DNA of 64,000 bases from Candidatus Onthocola gallistercoris (GCA_018715345.1 DVLT01000001.1:1-64000); one strand, 5' to 3'. Counted from the first letter of the stretch, positions 28,801-36,804 are shown. Made by a program: numbers and translations. The notes: generated from the letters alone by a model not told the origin.

Positions 28801-29589
28801 GTGTTCATACCGGTATTTCCGGGAACCAACTGTGAATATGATTCCCGCAGAGCTTTTGAAAAAGCGGGAGCCGATGTGACAAGCGTGGTCTTTAAGAATC
28901 TGAGCGGCAGCCAGATCAGGGAATCGGTGGAAGCCTTTGTAAAGACCATCGATCAGTCTCAGATCCTCATGTTCCCCGGCGGTTTTTCTGCCGGTGATGA
29001 ACCGGACGGTTCCGCAAAATTCATTGCTTCCATCTTTCGGAATGAGCGGATCAAAGAGGCGGTAAGCCGTCTGCTTGATGAGAGGGACGGCCTGGCCCTT
29101 GGCATATGCAACGGTTTTCAGGCGCTGATCAAACTTGGCCTGGTACCCTATGGGAAGATCACACCCCAGAAAACAGATTCTCCGACGTTGACCACCAACC
29201 ATATCGGCCGCCATGTGTCCAAGATGGTTTACACAAAAGTGGTCACCAACAAATCCCCATGGCTTCAGAAAGTCCATCCGGGAGATGTGTTTGCCATTCC
29301 GGCCTCCCACGGAGAGGGACGGTTCGTGGCCAGTGATCCATGGCTGAAGCAGCTTTTTGAAAGCGGATGCGTAGCTACCCAGTATGTGGACCTTGACGGG
29401 AATCCAACCATGGATGAGGACTTTAATCCCAACGGATCTTATGCAGCCATTGAAGGCATCACCAGCCCGGACGGACGGATCCTGGGCAAGATGGCCCATT
29501 CCGAACGTATCGGCGACCATGTAGCCATGAACATCACCGGCTGTCAGGATCAGCATATCTTTGAATCCGGCGTGGATTACTTTAAGTAA
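25834..29589 (+). CDS. purL: Phosphoribosylformylglycinamidine synthase, single-chain
   Basis: Fourth step of de novo purine synthesis: converts FGAR, glutamine and ATP to FGAM. The 1251 residues join all parts on one chain: an N-terminal PurS-like region, two AIRS-type synthetase halves (KNETHNHPTEIEPFGGAATCLGG and the related half at about 650-900), and a C-terminal class I glutaminase (about 985-1250) with GICNGFQAL nucleophile Cys and SHGEGRF. Many Bacilli instead use three separate PurS/Q/L proteins. GGAGGT precedes ATG 25834. No other purine gene is nearby. Full length and undamaged. Confidence 0.96.
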   Translation: MTSVRRIYVEKKPDYAVAAKELMEDIHNYLDIRQVERVRVLIRYDMENITDATYDMAKMTVFAEPPVDELYEEDFPKKPEEKCFSVEYLPGQFDQRADSAAQCVKLLAEDEEPIIRSATTYLICGDISDGELERIKTFCINPVDSREAGETKPETLITDFEEPKDVTIFDGFTAMEDDGLKRLYESLNLAMTFNDFKFIQTYFADEEKRDPSMTEIRVLDTYWSDHCRHTTFLTELKDIEFDDGYYKKPIKDTFDLYMQHRGEIFAGRKDKYVSLMDVALMAMRKLKKDGKLQDMEETDEINACSIIVPVTIDGKEEEWLINFKNETHNHPTEIEPFGGAATCLGGAIRDPLSGRTYVYQAMRVTGAADPTVSLKETMEGKLPQRKIVTGAAEGYSSYGNQIGLATGLVHEIYHPNYAAKRMEIGAVIAAAPRKNVIRETSDPGDQIILLGGRTGRDGCGGATGSSKAHTVSSIETCGAEVQKGNAPTERKLQRLFREEKVSRLIKKCNDFGAGGVSVAIGELADGLKVWLDKVPKKYAGLDGTELAISESQERMAVVVAPDNVDTFLKYAEEENLEATCVAEVTKEPRLILYWRGKEIVNISRAFLNTNGAHQETSARVIMPEEEKNYFTRKASTGDLKADWLKMLADLNVCSQKGLVEMFDGSIGAASVYMPYGGKYQLTPVQTMVAKVPVTKGETDTVTMMSYGFDPYLSSWSPYHGAAYAVTQSIARIVAAGGDMHKIRFTFQEYFRRMTEEPKRWGEPLAALLGAYQAQISYGLPSIGGKDSMSGSFGDLDVPPTLVSFAVDVAKKQDIITPELKTAGHRLVFIPIEKDAYDLPVYDQAAEVYDKATRLIRSGVIRSAYAVGFGGIGEAVSKMAFGNKLGVELDTSLDEEKLFVPAYGALVAEVAEGDLDKLDMAWENVGRITENGAFVRGDVSISMDEALKAWTGTLESVFPTRSGVKEKRIDTGLYETKDIYVCKHKTARPKVFIPVFPGTNCEYDSRRAFEKAGADVTSVVFKNLSGSQIRESVEAFVKTIDQSQILMFPGGFSAGDEPDGSAKFIASIFRNERIKEAVSRLLDERDGLALGICNGFQALIKLGLVPYGKITPQKTDSPTLTTNHIGRHVSKMVYTKVVTNKSPWLQKVHPGDVFAIPASHGEGRFVASDPWLKQLFESGCVATQYVDLDGNPTMDEDFNPNGSYAAIEGITSPDGRILGKMAHSERIGDHVAMNITGCQDQHIFESGVDYFK

Positions 29590-29638
29590 AACAGGAAAAT
29601 CGGTTATAAAAAAGGTTCTCCGAAATTTATAAAATGGG

Positions 29639-29678
29639 AAGCGGGGTACGGAAGTGGATCTTTCGTACCCCGTTTTCC
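29639..29678 (+). terminator. Terminator after purL
   Basis: A stem of 13 or more base pairs around 29642-29650/29664-29672, extended on both sides, is followed by TTTT. Confidence 0.88.
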
Positions 29679-29949
29679 ATAGTGTTTTTTGATCCATCCG
29701 CGGATTCGACAATGTTCGCTGTTGCCAAAACAGACAAATTGGATTATCCTTTATATGCAGGCAGGCCCAATGGCTGGAAACTGCCGCCATATATCCTTTT
29801 CCCGGAGTATTGACATCCGGCTGACCGATCTGCATAAAGAGATTTCACATAATACAATTTCTTTGTCCGTTTCGGACGCATATCCAATAATAGATTAAAA
29901 AATATTAAAAATTAAGCAAAAGGCTGCCTGCTTATGATATGATAAAGAT
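29679..29949 (+). other. Intergenic region with no recognisable feature
   Basis: These 270 bases hold no convincing gene. An open frame of 69 codons (29689-29898) lacks a ribosome site and has no recognisable content. Two TATGAT-like -10 candidates near 29934-29943 may serve the next gene, but no good -35 is visible. Confidence 0.5.
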
Positions 29950-30903
29950 ATGGAGACAGTTCCTGTGCCGCTGGAAAGGAAGGAACGATTGCGCAAAAGG
30001 AACAGTGAGAGACCAGAACCGCTCCATGGAGAAGATCTGGCATTAAAATCGGCCGCCATGTTTTTCGGCGATGAGCTGATCCACTGGCTGGGCATCCGGG
30101 AGAAGGTTCGCCGGATCGCTCCGACAGAATTGGTGGAATTGGAAGTCCGGCATATGTATGAGGACTTTCTGTATGAGATGGAAAACGGCATGCTCTATCA
30201 TTTTGAATTTGAAAGTGATGCCCTGACAAAAGATGACCTGAGAAGATTCAGAGAATATGAAGCCTCCACATCAAGAATATATGATGCGCCTGTGATCACC
30301 TATGTGATCTGTTCTTCTGATGTACGAAAGATCTGTAAGAAACTTACCGAAGGGATCAATACCTATCGGGTACGTATGATCCGTCTGAAACATATGAATG
30401 CGGACCGGATACTTGAAGATCTTGCAGGCAGGCCCGAGAAGACGCTGACTCGGAGAGATATGCTCCCCCTTCTTTTTGTGCCCCTCATGGGCGGACAGAC
30501 GGGAAAGCAGGAACGGATACTGAAAAGTCTGCGTATCCTGAAAAGGAGTGAACCTGTTTTAACGACAGAGGACATGGGCAAGATGGAGGCGATCCTGTAC
30601 ATTTTGGCTGTAAAATTCCTGAACAAGGAAGAACTTGAAGGAATAAAGGAGGAGATATCCATGACAATACTGGGACAAATGATATGGGATGACGCCCTTG
30701 AAAAGGGGCGAAAGGAAGGCAGAGAAGAAGGCAGAGAAGAAGGCAGAGAAGAAGGAGAACGTCAAGCGTCAGAACGTTACAGCCGGCTGATCCTCCTTTT
30801 AGATCAGGAGAACAAAACCGATCAGATCATAAAGATTGCGGCAGATCCGAAGTACCGGGAGGAGTTATATAGAAAGTACGGTATCGTACCGGATAAAACA
30901 TGA
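29950..30903 (+). CDS. Rpn/PDDEXK_2-like putative nuclease with REEG repeat
   Basis: Resembles the Rpn family (recombination-promoting nuclease, PD-(D/E)XK fold), often called putative transposase. Of 317 residues, the N-terminal half has the pattern MENGMLYHFEFESDAL, where the acidic residues would be catalytic, then RRFREYEASTSRIYD. The C-terminal tail has a charged run of GREE tetrapeptides (about 254-270) before a short helical end. The start is unclear: ATG 29950 lacks a ribosome site, whereas TTG 29989 has AAGGAAGG 5 nt upstream and would shorten it by 13 residues. Identification is from pattern only. Confidence 0.6.
   Translation: METVPVPLERKERLRKRNSERPEPLHGEDLALKSAAMFFGDELIHWLGIREKVRRIAPTELVELEVRHMYEDFLYEMENGMLYHFEFESDALTKDDLRRFREYEASTSRIYDAPVITYVICSSDVRKICKKLTEGINTYRVRMIRLKHMNADRILEDLAGRPEKTLTRRDMLPLLFVPLMGGQTGKQERILKSLRILKRSEPVLTTEDMGKMEAILYILAVKFLNKEELEGIKEEISMTILGQMIWDDALEKGRKEGREEGREEGREEGERQASERYSRLILLLDQENKTDQIIKIAADPKYREELYRKYGIVPDKT
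30718..30753 (+). repeat. Three perfect 12-bp tandem repeats inside the Rpn-like gene
   Basis: The unit GGCAGAGAAGAA occurs three times without change (30718-30729, 30730-30741, 30742-30753) and codes for Gly-Arg-Glu-Glu. Copy-number change would keep the frame, altering tail length only. Confidence 0.9.
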
Positions 30904-30954
30904 AAGTAAACAGATGGGACAAAATACCGATAAAAGATACCGGACACAGGTATC

Positions 30955-31006
30955 TTGACAAGATGATATTTTGTCCTATATAATAGATACATACCGAATG
31001 AATGTA
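30955..31006 (+). promoter_or_regulatory. tetR promoter with half-palindromic operator
   Basis: TTGACA (30955-30960), 18-nt spacer, TATAAT (30979-30984). TACAT at 30988-30992 faces ATGTA at 31002-31006, and the left half continues ATACATACCG, the same 10 bases as in the operator before the MFS gene. Confidence 0.75.
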
Positions 31007-31023
31007 AAAGAGGTGAACAGACT

Positions 31024-31668
31024 ATGGCACGAAATAAATATCCTGAGATGACTGTGGAAAAGATATTGGATGTGGCCCAACGCCTGTTTCTGGAAAAGGG
31101 CTATGATCATACGACCATCCAGGATATTGTGGATCATTTGGACGGCTTATCAAAAGGGGCTGTTTATCACCATTTTAGATCAAAAGAAGAAATCATGGAC
31201 GCAGTGGGAGACCGGATGTTTTCTGAAAACAATCCCTTTGAAAAAGTACGCGGGCGGACGGATCTGAATGGACTGGAAAAGCTGCGTGAAGCGATCCGCG
31301 TCAACCAGTCGGATGAAGAACGCACAAACATGACGTTACAGTCCATACCCCTTACCCGTAATCCTAAACTGCTGGTGGAGATGGTCGAATCGAATCGGCG
31401 TGTCCTGACCCCATATTATCTGGAATTGCTGGAGGAAGGGAATAAGGACGGTTCTTTGCATACCGAATATGCCCGGGAGATATCGGAACTGCTTCCTCTG
31501 CTTACCAGCCTATGGCTTTTGCCGAGCGTATTTCCGGCAACGAAGGAAGAGATGAAACATAAGTTCCATTTTCTCGGCGAAATGTTGGAAAAAATGGGGG
31601 TGCCGCTTATGGATGCGTCCATATATGCTTTAGTGGAAGACTTTTTTGACAAAATGCCGGAAAAATAA
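31024..31668 (+). CDS. TetR/AcrR family repressor
   Basis: Transcription regulator of 214 residues. The N-terminal TetR helix-turn-helix is clear: ILDVAQRLFLEKGYDHTT, then IVDHL and GAVYHHFRSKEEI. The C-terminal ligand domain is not recognisable. It is followed by an MFS exporter 127 nt away, and both upstream regions carry ATACATACCG-containing palindromes, so it very likely represses itself and the exporter and is released by an exported compound. The ligand is unknown. Confidence 0.88.
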   Translation: MARNKYPEMTVEKILDVAQRLFLEKGYDHTTIQDIVDHLDGLSKGAVYHHFRSKEEIMDAVGDRMFSENNPFEKVRGRTDLNGLEKLREAIRVNQSDEERTNMTLQSIPLTRNPKLLVEMVESNRRVLTPYYLELLEEGNKDGSLHTEYAREISELLPLLTSLWLLPSVFPATKEEMKHKFHFLGEMLEKMGVPLMDASIYALVEDFFDKMPEK

Positions 31669-31709
31669 AGTTGCCGAAAGGCAATTTTATTTTCGAGACA
31701 TACATACAT

Positions 31710-31776
31710 TTGGACGGTATTAAACGTAGATACCATTATTTTTTTTAACCGAATACATACCGGAAGAAGGTATGTA
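31710..31776 (+). promoter_or_regulatory. MFS promoter and TetR operator palindrome
   Basis: TTGGAC (31710-31715) and CATTAT (31734-31739) with an 18-nt spacer form a plausible promoter. Just downstream TACATACC (31754-31761) and GGTATGTA (31769-31776) form a perfect 8-bp inverted repeat with a 7-nt spacer, placed to block elongation or initiation. A further ACATACATAC lies at 31698-31707. Confidence 0.7.
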
Positions 31777-31794
31777 AACAAAGGAGGCTAGAAA

Positions 31795-32871
31795 ATGAAA
31801 GAGAAGCTGTTTAACCGTAATTTTACTCTTTTGATATTGGGGCAGATCAGTTCGCTGATCGGCAATTATACGTTGAGATTTGCTTTATCCATGTATGTAC
31901 TGGAACAGACCGGTTCCGCTTCGGTTTTTGCCGGATTGTTAAGCCTGGCCTTACTGCCGACCATTCTGCTTTCTCCCTTTGGAGGTGTCTTGGCTGACCG
32001 GGTAAATCGGCGGAACATTATGGCGATTTTAGATGCGTTATCCGGGACGGCGGTTTTGCTTGCCGGATTTGCAATGACTTTTGGACGTGATATTTTTGTG
32101 ATCGGTGTACTGTTGGTCATACTTTCGGTTTTAGACGCTTTTGAGTCGCCGACTGTGCAAGCCTGTGTACCACAGATGCTTTCCGACGGCAATATCGTCA
32201 AGGGTAATGCGGTTGTCAGTCAGACAGTATCCGCCGCTTCTCTGATCACGCCTTTTACCGGAAGCCTGTTTTACACTGCCTTCGGGTTAAGGGCAGTATT
32301 TGGGGGGGCTGTCATATGCTTTTTTGTGACAGCCTTCCTGGAATGTTTTATACAAGTGGATCATAAAAAGGCGGGTTCAGGAATGTCATTAAAGCGTATG
32401 CTCAGAGAAGACTTTTCGGCCGGATTTTATTTTATACGACGGGAACGGCCTGAAATTTTAAAACTGCTTTTACTGGCTGCTCTTGTCAGTCTGTTTGTGG
32501 CAGGCACGGCTGTTGTAGGCTTTCCCTACCTTGTACGTTCTGTTTTAGGACTTTCTGCCCGTTACTACGGAGCGGCGGAAAGTGTGATGGGGATCGGAGC
32601 GATCCTGGGAAGTCTGTGTGCGGCGGCATGGGCGGGGAAATTCCCTGCATGCCGGTTGTATGGCGTTTTTATTTTGTTTGGCATCTGCCTGCTCCCCTGC
32701 GGTATAGTTTTTTTGATTCCGTCAGGAACTGTGGCATGTTATCTGGTCTTGCTTGCCATGTTCTGTGTATGCCAGATGGGATGCAGTTTCTTTTCCACCT
32801 ATGCGGTCACGATCATCCAGAGACGAACGCCCCGGAAACTTAAAAGCAGAGAAGCGGCTTTTGAAAAATGA
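31795..32871 (+). CDS. MFS exporter, probably C-terminally truncated
   Basis: Major facilitator superfamily drug-exporter-like protein of 358 residues with about ten hydrophobic segments. The MFS motif A-like GGVLADRVNRRNIM is at about 61-75. Family members have 12 helices and about 400-420 residues; here the frame leaves the conserved TYAVTIIQRRTP motif and ends after a short charged tail (RKLKSREAAFEK), so helices 11-12 appear missing. No continuation is seen in another frame before the convergent FHA gene at 32904. AAAGGAGG precedes the start. It may be non-functional, or the tail may have been replaced. Confidence 0.8.
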   Translation: MKEKLFNRNFTLLILGQISSLIGNYTLRFALSMYVLEQTGSASVFAGLLSLALLPTILLSPFGGVLADRVNRRNIMAILDALSGTAVLLAGFAMTFGRDIFVIGVLLVILSVLDAFESPTVQACVPQMLSDGNIVKGNAVVSQTVSAASLITPFTGSLFYTAFGLRAVFGGAVICFFVTAFLECFIQVDHKKAGSGMSLKRMLREDFSAGFYFIRRERPEILKLLLLAALVSLFVAGTAVVGFPYLVRSVLGLSARYYGAAESVMGIGAILGSLCAAAWAGKFPACRLYGVFILFGICLLPCGIVFLIPSGTVACYLVLLAMFCVCQMGCSFFSTYAVTIIQRRTPRKLKSREAAFEK

Positions 32872-32903
32872 AAAAGTTTTTTGATGAAGCAGCGGCAAGC
32901 CGC

Positions 32904-33611
32904 TTAATCCTCATCATCTGACAATCCTTCCTCCCAGGAGAACCGTTTCCCGCAGAAGGGAACCAGCGTCAGGCTGGTGCTGCCCAGATTTAAGACATCA
33001 TAGGCTTCCATTTTCATATTGGAAAGGACCACTTCCCCATTCAGATAGCAAAGCTCTCTGGATTCCCCGGCAGTGACGATGAACTGGCGGCTTCTCGGTT
33101 CATAGATGACGGCGGCATGTTTAAAGCGGGAAATGCTGTGATCTGCGCTTAAGACCACGTCCATATTGGCAGCCCGGCCGATGAAATTGCGGCCGGATTT
33201 CAGCTTGAAACTTTCTCCTTTATATTCGCCTTCTGTGCAGACAAGCCATCCAACCACCGGTTCCACTCCGATGACCCGGGAATAATAGCCGATGGTACAA
33301 TTGTCATCCGTATCCTCCCGTATATCCGAAAGCGGTTGGCGGGGCGCAGAAGGTTTGGGAGCATTTTCGTCTGCTTTCGGAGCCGGGGCAGGCGCGGGCG
33401 CAGCGGGACGGACGGGGGAAGAAAGGCCGGATGACGGATGGGGCGCCACAGCCGCAGTATCCGGTTCAGACCGGGACGGGAGGGGAGATGCCGGCTGGTT
33501 TTTGGGACCGGCTTCCCGTGGGGAATTGCTGATCTGGGCGCAGTAGGGGCAGCCGCCGCTGTTTTTATCTTTGTCATAGAAATGTCCGTTTTCACATCGT
33601 ACTAAATTCAT
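32904..33611 (-). CDS. FHA-domain protein with N-terminal zinc-ribbon-like motif
   Basis: Probable phosphothreonine-reading adaptor of the accessory kinase cluster, 235 residues, cytoplasmic. The N-terminus has C6, H10, C21 and C24 (CENGHFYD, then CPYC), a likely metal-binding knuckle. Residues 30-95 are a Pro/Ala/Ser-rich linker. The FHA domain (about 120-228) keeps the key phosphopeptide residues: IGR with R146, and S161-R162 and H165 in SISRFKH, so binding looks intact. Such a layout recurs in Clostridia next to PP2C and kinase genes. It follows the PP2C gene by 13 nt in the same transcript. Confidence 0.88.
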   Translation of the reverse strand: MNLVRCENGHFYDKDKNSGGCPYCAQISNSPREAGPKNQPASPLPSRSEPDTAAVAPHPSSGLSSPVRPAAPAPAPAPKADENAPKPSAPRQPLSDIREDTDDNCTIGYYSRVIGVEPVVGWLVCTEGEYKGESFKLKSGRNFIGRAANMDVVLSADHSISRFKHAAVIYEPRSRQFIVTAGESRELCYLNGEVVLSNMKMEAYDVLNLGSTSLTLVPFCGKRFSWEEGLSDDED

Positions 33612-33624
33612 TATAACATCTCCT

Positions 33625-34455
33625 TTATCTGTATCGCATGATCACTGCCGAAGCGTTATCCATACGCCTGGTCGTCTGTCCAAGGTAAGGGGCCAGAAGA
33701 TCCGGCAGATTTGTCAACGTTTTATCTAAAGCCGCCAGAACAGCAGGCAGCGTTGTTTCAGGCAGCAGGTCATAAAATCCATCGCTGCACAGCAGCAGGA
33801 TATCTGAGGGAGCCAATGTCTGGTCGGTTTTAAAATCAATGTATTTTAGATAACCGCATCCCAGATAACTGAGCAAAGCGTGTCCCCGGGGGAGTTCCGC
33901 TTCATATTCGGCCTGGGACAATTCTCCGGAGTATAAAGCTTCATCCAGTTCCAACTGATAATTATGCAGTCGATTCAGCCAGAATATCTGTCCGTCCCTG
34001 AAAAGGCCGATCCGGCTGTCGCCCACTGAAAGCCAGTGAAAACAGCTGTCCCGGACCATGACTGCGGTCAGTGTGCTGCCGCCGTCCAGAGGAAGTCCGT
34101 CCTCGCCGCGAAGTTGCGAAACTCGCCGATCCAGTTTTCTAGCCAGCCCGGGAAGATCCGGCGCAGTATCCCAGGAACCGCATTCCTGAAAAAAACCGGA
34201 ACAGGCTGTGCGGGCGGCCAAAGCGCCTCCACTTAATCCGCCCATACCATCGCATAGGACTGCGGCCAGCCCTCCGCCTTGGAGAGGACGGTAGTCCAGA
34301 ACATCCTGCTGGTTTTTCCGCCCGCCGATCAAAGATACGGATGTAACGTAAAGGCCGGGACCAAGTTGCGGATAGCCCGGCGATACAGGAGAGACTACGG
34401 TAGGATCCCAAAGCCCGTTTTCGGCAGAAGAATCGGTTTTCCTTTTTCTGAACAT
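33625..34455 (-). CDS. Accessory PP2C Ser/Thr phosphatase
   Basis: A second PPM-type phosphatase in this window, 276 residues. The metal-binding residues are present: KNQQDVLDY, LCDGMGGLSGG, VGDSRIGLF, LLCSDGFYDLL and MDNASAVI. Its likely role is to oppose the two accessory kinases at 42.9-48.1 kb. ATG 34455 has AAGGGGG upstream, and it leads a two-gene transcript with the FHA protein. The promoter side contains the 21-bp-periodic repeat described below. Confidence 0.9.
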   Translation of the reverse strand: MFRKRKTDSSAENGLWDPTVVSPVSPGYPQLGPGLYVTSVSLIGGRKNQQDVLDYRPLQGGGLAAVLCDGMGGLSGGALAARTACSGFFQECGSWDTAPDLPGLARKLDRRVSQLRGEDGLPLDGGSTLTAVMVRDSCFHWLSVGDSRIGLFRDGQIFWLNRLHNYQLELDEALYSGELSQAEYEAELPRGHALLSYLGCGYLKYIDFKTDQTLAPSDILLLCSDGFYDLLPETTLPAVLAALDKTLTNLPDLLAPYLGQTTRRMDNASAVIMRYR

Positions 34456-34510
34456 CCGTTAACCCCCTTTGTTTTCTATGATTTTATCATGTTCTTGTGC
34501 AGGAAACGGG

Positions 34511-34547
34511 AAATGTCATTTATGACCGGAAAAATGTTATTTATGAC
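34511..34547 (+). repeat. Two 16-bp direct repeats with 21-bp period in a divergent promoter
   Basis: AAATGTCATTTATGAC (34511-34526) and AAATGTTATTTATGAC (34532-34547) differ at one base and start exactly 21 bp apart, two turns of the helix. LytTR-type regulators bind direct repeats with this spacing. Both flanking genes have -10-like sequences with poor -35 elements next to the repeats (for PP2C, TAAAAT on the minus strand near 34478-34483), the layout of an activator-dependent promoter. Confidence 0.7.
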
Positions 34548-34628
34548 AATTTCCTCTGGTGATCCGGACGATAAGTTAAGATGAATGTAAGCAGCGAATG
34601 GATCGCTGGATAAGGAAGGAGGAAAGCC

Positions 34629-35750
34629 ATGTATTTTGGAGAAATGATCATCTTAAGACCAACAGGTCTTTATTCCAGTGAGCCCCTGTTTTCAGGAGAA
34701 ATAGGGAAAACACTGATTTTTATCCTGATCACTGCAGTATGCGCCTGTCTGCCTGCAGCCGCAGCGTTTCGGGCAGAAAAGAAGAATCTGGCAGCAGGCT
34801 GCCTGGGACTCGGTCTGGCGGGCGCTGCCTTTTTTATTCCCTGGATTGTGGCAGTCATACTGGTTGTCCGGAATGTGTCTTTTAAGAAAAAATCATCGGT
34901 TCCCGAACTGGTAAATATGGGAAGAATATACGGGGCTATGCTGACAGTTCTGGGGCTTATCTTTTTAGCGATGGGTATCCGGTCCTATTCCAGTATCATG
35001 GGACAGATTTATGAGGAGGTTTTAGGAGGTGTCATCTCCAGCGCTATTACAACCAGTATCGGTATCTGCCTGATCGGCGGGATGACGATCGCCTGTACTT
35101 TTGCCCGGGATAAAGGCTTTTGGGGATGGTATATGGCAGTACCTGTTCTTGGGACTTACTGTATGATGGTCTTGGGATTTTATCCGGCAATTTTGCGGTA
35201 TATCAGTTATATAGCGATCCTTCTTGGAAATGTTTTTATCGGATGGCAGGTATATAACGGTGTGATGCTTCCGGACGGGACGCCGGCGGCCAATGGGTTT
35301 ACGCCCCGTCAGACATCAGCGTCCAACAGGTCTGTGCCCCGCCAGCAGCCGGTGGTTAACCGATCCATGCCCCGCCAGCCGTTGGCAGACGTCGGATCCA
35401 TGCCCCGGTCCGCCCCGGTTGGGAAAGTGAATGTTGAAAGACAAAAAAAGGGGATGATCCATTGCCTTTCCGGTCAGTATGCGGGCGCGCAGTTTGAATT
35501 AAAAGACGAAGAAACGCTTGGTATCGGTTCGGACCCAAGGCGTTCCCATTTGATCCTGACAGGCGCTCAGATCGGACCCATACATATGGAAATCACTTAT
35601 CAGGGGATGAAAGGTAATTATCGTTTGGACCATTCCATGGATTGCCCGGTCTATATGAAAGGCTATGGCGCTTTAGGAGAGCATGTGATCCTGGAACCTG
35701 GAACGGAAATCAGTGTGGGAGCTCCGGCACATACATTCCGGCTGGGTTAA
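34629..35750 (+). CDS. Multi-pass membrane protein with degenerate FHA-like C-terminus
   Basis: A 373-residue protein with five or six hydrophobic segments in the first 210 residues, then a linker with four Pro-Arg motifs (TPRQ, VPRQ, MPRQ, MPRS; about 220-262), then an FHA-like domain (about 275-373; MIHCLSGQYAGAQFEL onward). At the canonical sites the sequence is GIGSDPRRSH and IGPIHMEI, so the phosphate-contacting Arg and Ser are missing, and phosphothreonine binding is doubtful. Strong AAGGAGGA upstream of ATG 34629. Same architecture as the gene at 45694-46530. It may be a membrane scaffold or kinase target. I cannot assign a precise function. Confidence 0.75.
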   Translation: MYFGEMIILRPTGLYSSEPLFSGEIGKTLIFILITAVCACLPAAAAFRAEKKNLAAGCLGLGLAGAAFFIPWIVAVILVVRNVSFKKKSSVPELVNMGRIYGAMLTVLGLIFLAMGIRSYSSIMGQIYEEVLGGVISSAITTSIGICLIGGMTIACTFARDKGFWGWYMAVPVLGTYCMMVLGFYPAILRYISYIAILLGNVFIGWQVYNGVMLPDGTPAANGFTPRQTSASNRSVPRQQPVVNRSMPRQPLADVGSMPRSAPVGKVNVERQKKGMIHCLSGQYAGAQFELKDEETLGIGSDPRRSHLILTGAQIGPIHMEITYQGMKGNYRLDHSMDCPVYMKGYGALGEHVILEPGTEISVGAPAHTFRLG

Positions 35751-35871
35751 GCTGTATCAGGAAATCGGATCCGGATCCGATCTTAACAGCAGCTTGATGC
35801 AGAGCCGAGAAAAACAGGCGGTGCCCGCCGCCTTGCTTTAAATATATTTAAAATTTCAGGAGGAATTTGTT

Positions 35872-36783
35872 ATGAAAAAAAGAGGTGTATTTTTAGCAGG
35901 AATGTTGGCGCTTTCCCTGGCGTTAAGCGGCTGCGGCAATAACGCCGCAGATACGTCGAAACCGGAGACAAGCGGTACAGAAAGTTCCGGCCAGCAGGAA
36001 TCCGCAGCCACAGAGGATTCCGGACAATCCCAGTCCGGCGCTGACGCGGGGGAAAACAATGGGCAAAATGTAGGCAGCCTGGAGGACTGCAAACTCCGGC
36101 TGATCGACTGCCATCAGCTTGAGGACGACGGTGAGCAGCTCACCTATCTGGCCTTCGCCCTGCATGGACCGGAAGACATCGGATTCCATTTGGAGGGCGA
36201 CGACCCGAGTCTGGCGGACGCATGGCTTACTTCCAATCACATGGCAAGCGGGTGGCGGGTGGTCACCTGCACAGAACTGCCTGCCGGGATCACAACGGAA
36301 GGGTTGTCCCTCAGCGTCACCGGTTACGGCGCATCCGGGGAAGAAACCATCCTGCTTAACGATTGGGGAGAACCCATGAGCAAAGAGGAATTGCAGGAAG
36401 TGGGCCTTTATGAAATCGAGGGTCACTTGGTGATCGTAGGCGAAGGCAGAACCGCCACGAGTTCGGGCCAGTATGGCTTTATGGTGGGCCTGGGATTGGT
36501 AGGCCCGGAGTATGGGAACCCGGAAACTGATTTTCCCACGCTGGAAAACGCAGCAGAAGTGTTCCAGTTCTACGCTGCCGACGGTACGTCCCTTGCCCAG
36601 AGTCTGGGTCAGGAGATCGACGAGTGCTTCATGACCGGCAGTACGCTGAAGGTGTGGTTCGGGCTGCCGGAGGGGACGGATGAGGATACCGCGCTGGAAA
36701 AGCTAATTGAAGAAGATCCATATATGGAATATACCAATGCGGACGGCGAGAGTTTTCAATTCCCGCTGAACCTGAGCGAATGA
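35872..36783 (+). CDS. Predicted lipoprotein of unknown function
   Basis: A 303-residue lipoprotein: signal sequence with lipobox LSGC, lipid-anchored at C21. Residues 22-65 are a Ser/Thr/Glu/Gln-rich tether. The rest shows alternating hydrophobic/polar strand-like segments and no family I recognise. AGGAGGAA precedes the start. It lies 121 nt after the membrane FHA-like gene and is convergent with the metalloprotease gene, so it may be part of the outside half of the signalling island. Function unknown. Confidence 0.75.
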   Translation: MKKRGVFLAGMLALSLALSGCGNNAADTSKPETSGTESSGQQESAATEDSGQSQSGADAGENNGQNVGSLEDCKLRLIDCHQLEDDGEQLTYLAFALHGPEDIGFHLEGDDPSLADAWLTSNHMASGWRVVTCTELPAGITTEGLSLSVTGYGASGEETILLNDWGEPMSKEELQEVGLYEIEGHLVIVGEGRTATSSGQYGFMVGLGLVGPEYGNPETDFPTLENAAEVFQFYAADGTSLAQSLGQEIDECFMTGSTLKVWFGLPEGTDEDTALEKLIEEDPYMEYTNADGESFQFPLNLSE

Positions 36784-36804
36784 CAGTTTCTATAAAAAAG
36801 CAGA

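Noticed and set aside
29705..29711. Perfect 0A-box complement TTCGACA
   Set aside because: About eight such 7-mers are expected by chance on both strands of the window, and it is 240 nt from the next start.
28714..29835. Open frame of 373 codons antisense to purL
   Set aside because: Shadow of purL codon usage; no recognisable motif or ribosome site.
29689..29898. 69-codon frame after purL
   Set aside because: No ribosome site and no recognisable sequence; overlaps the likely promoter of the next gene.
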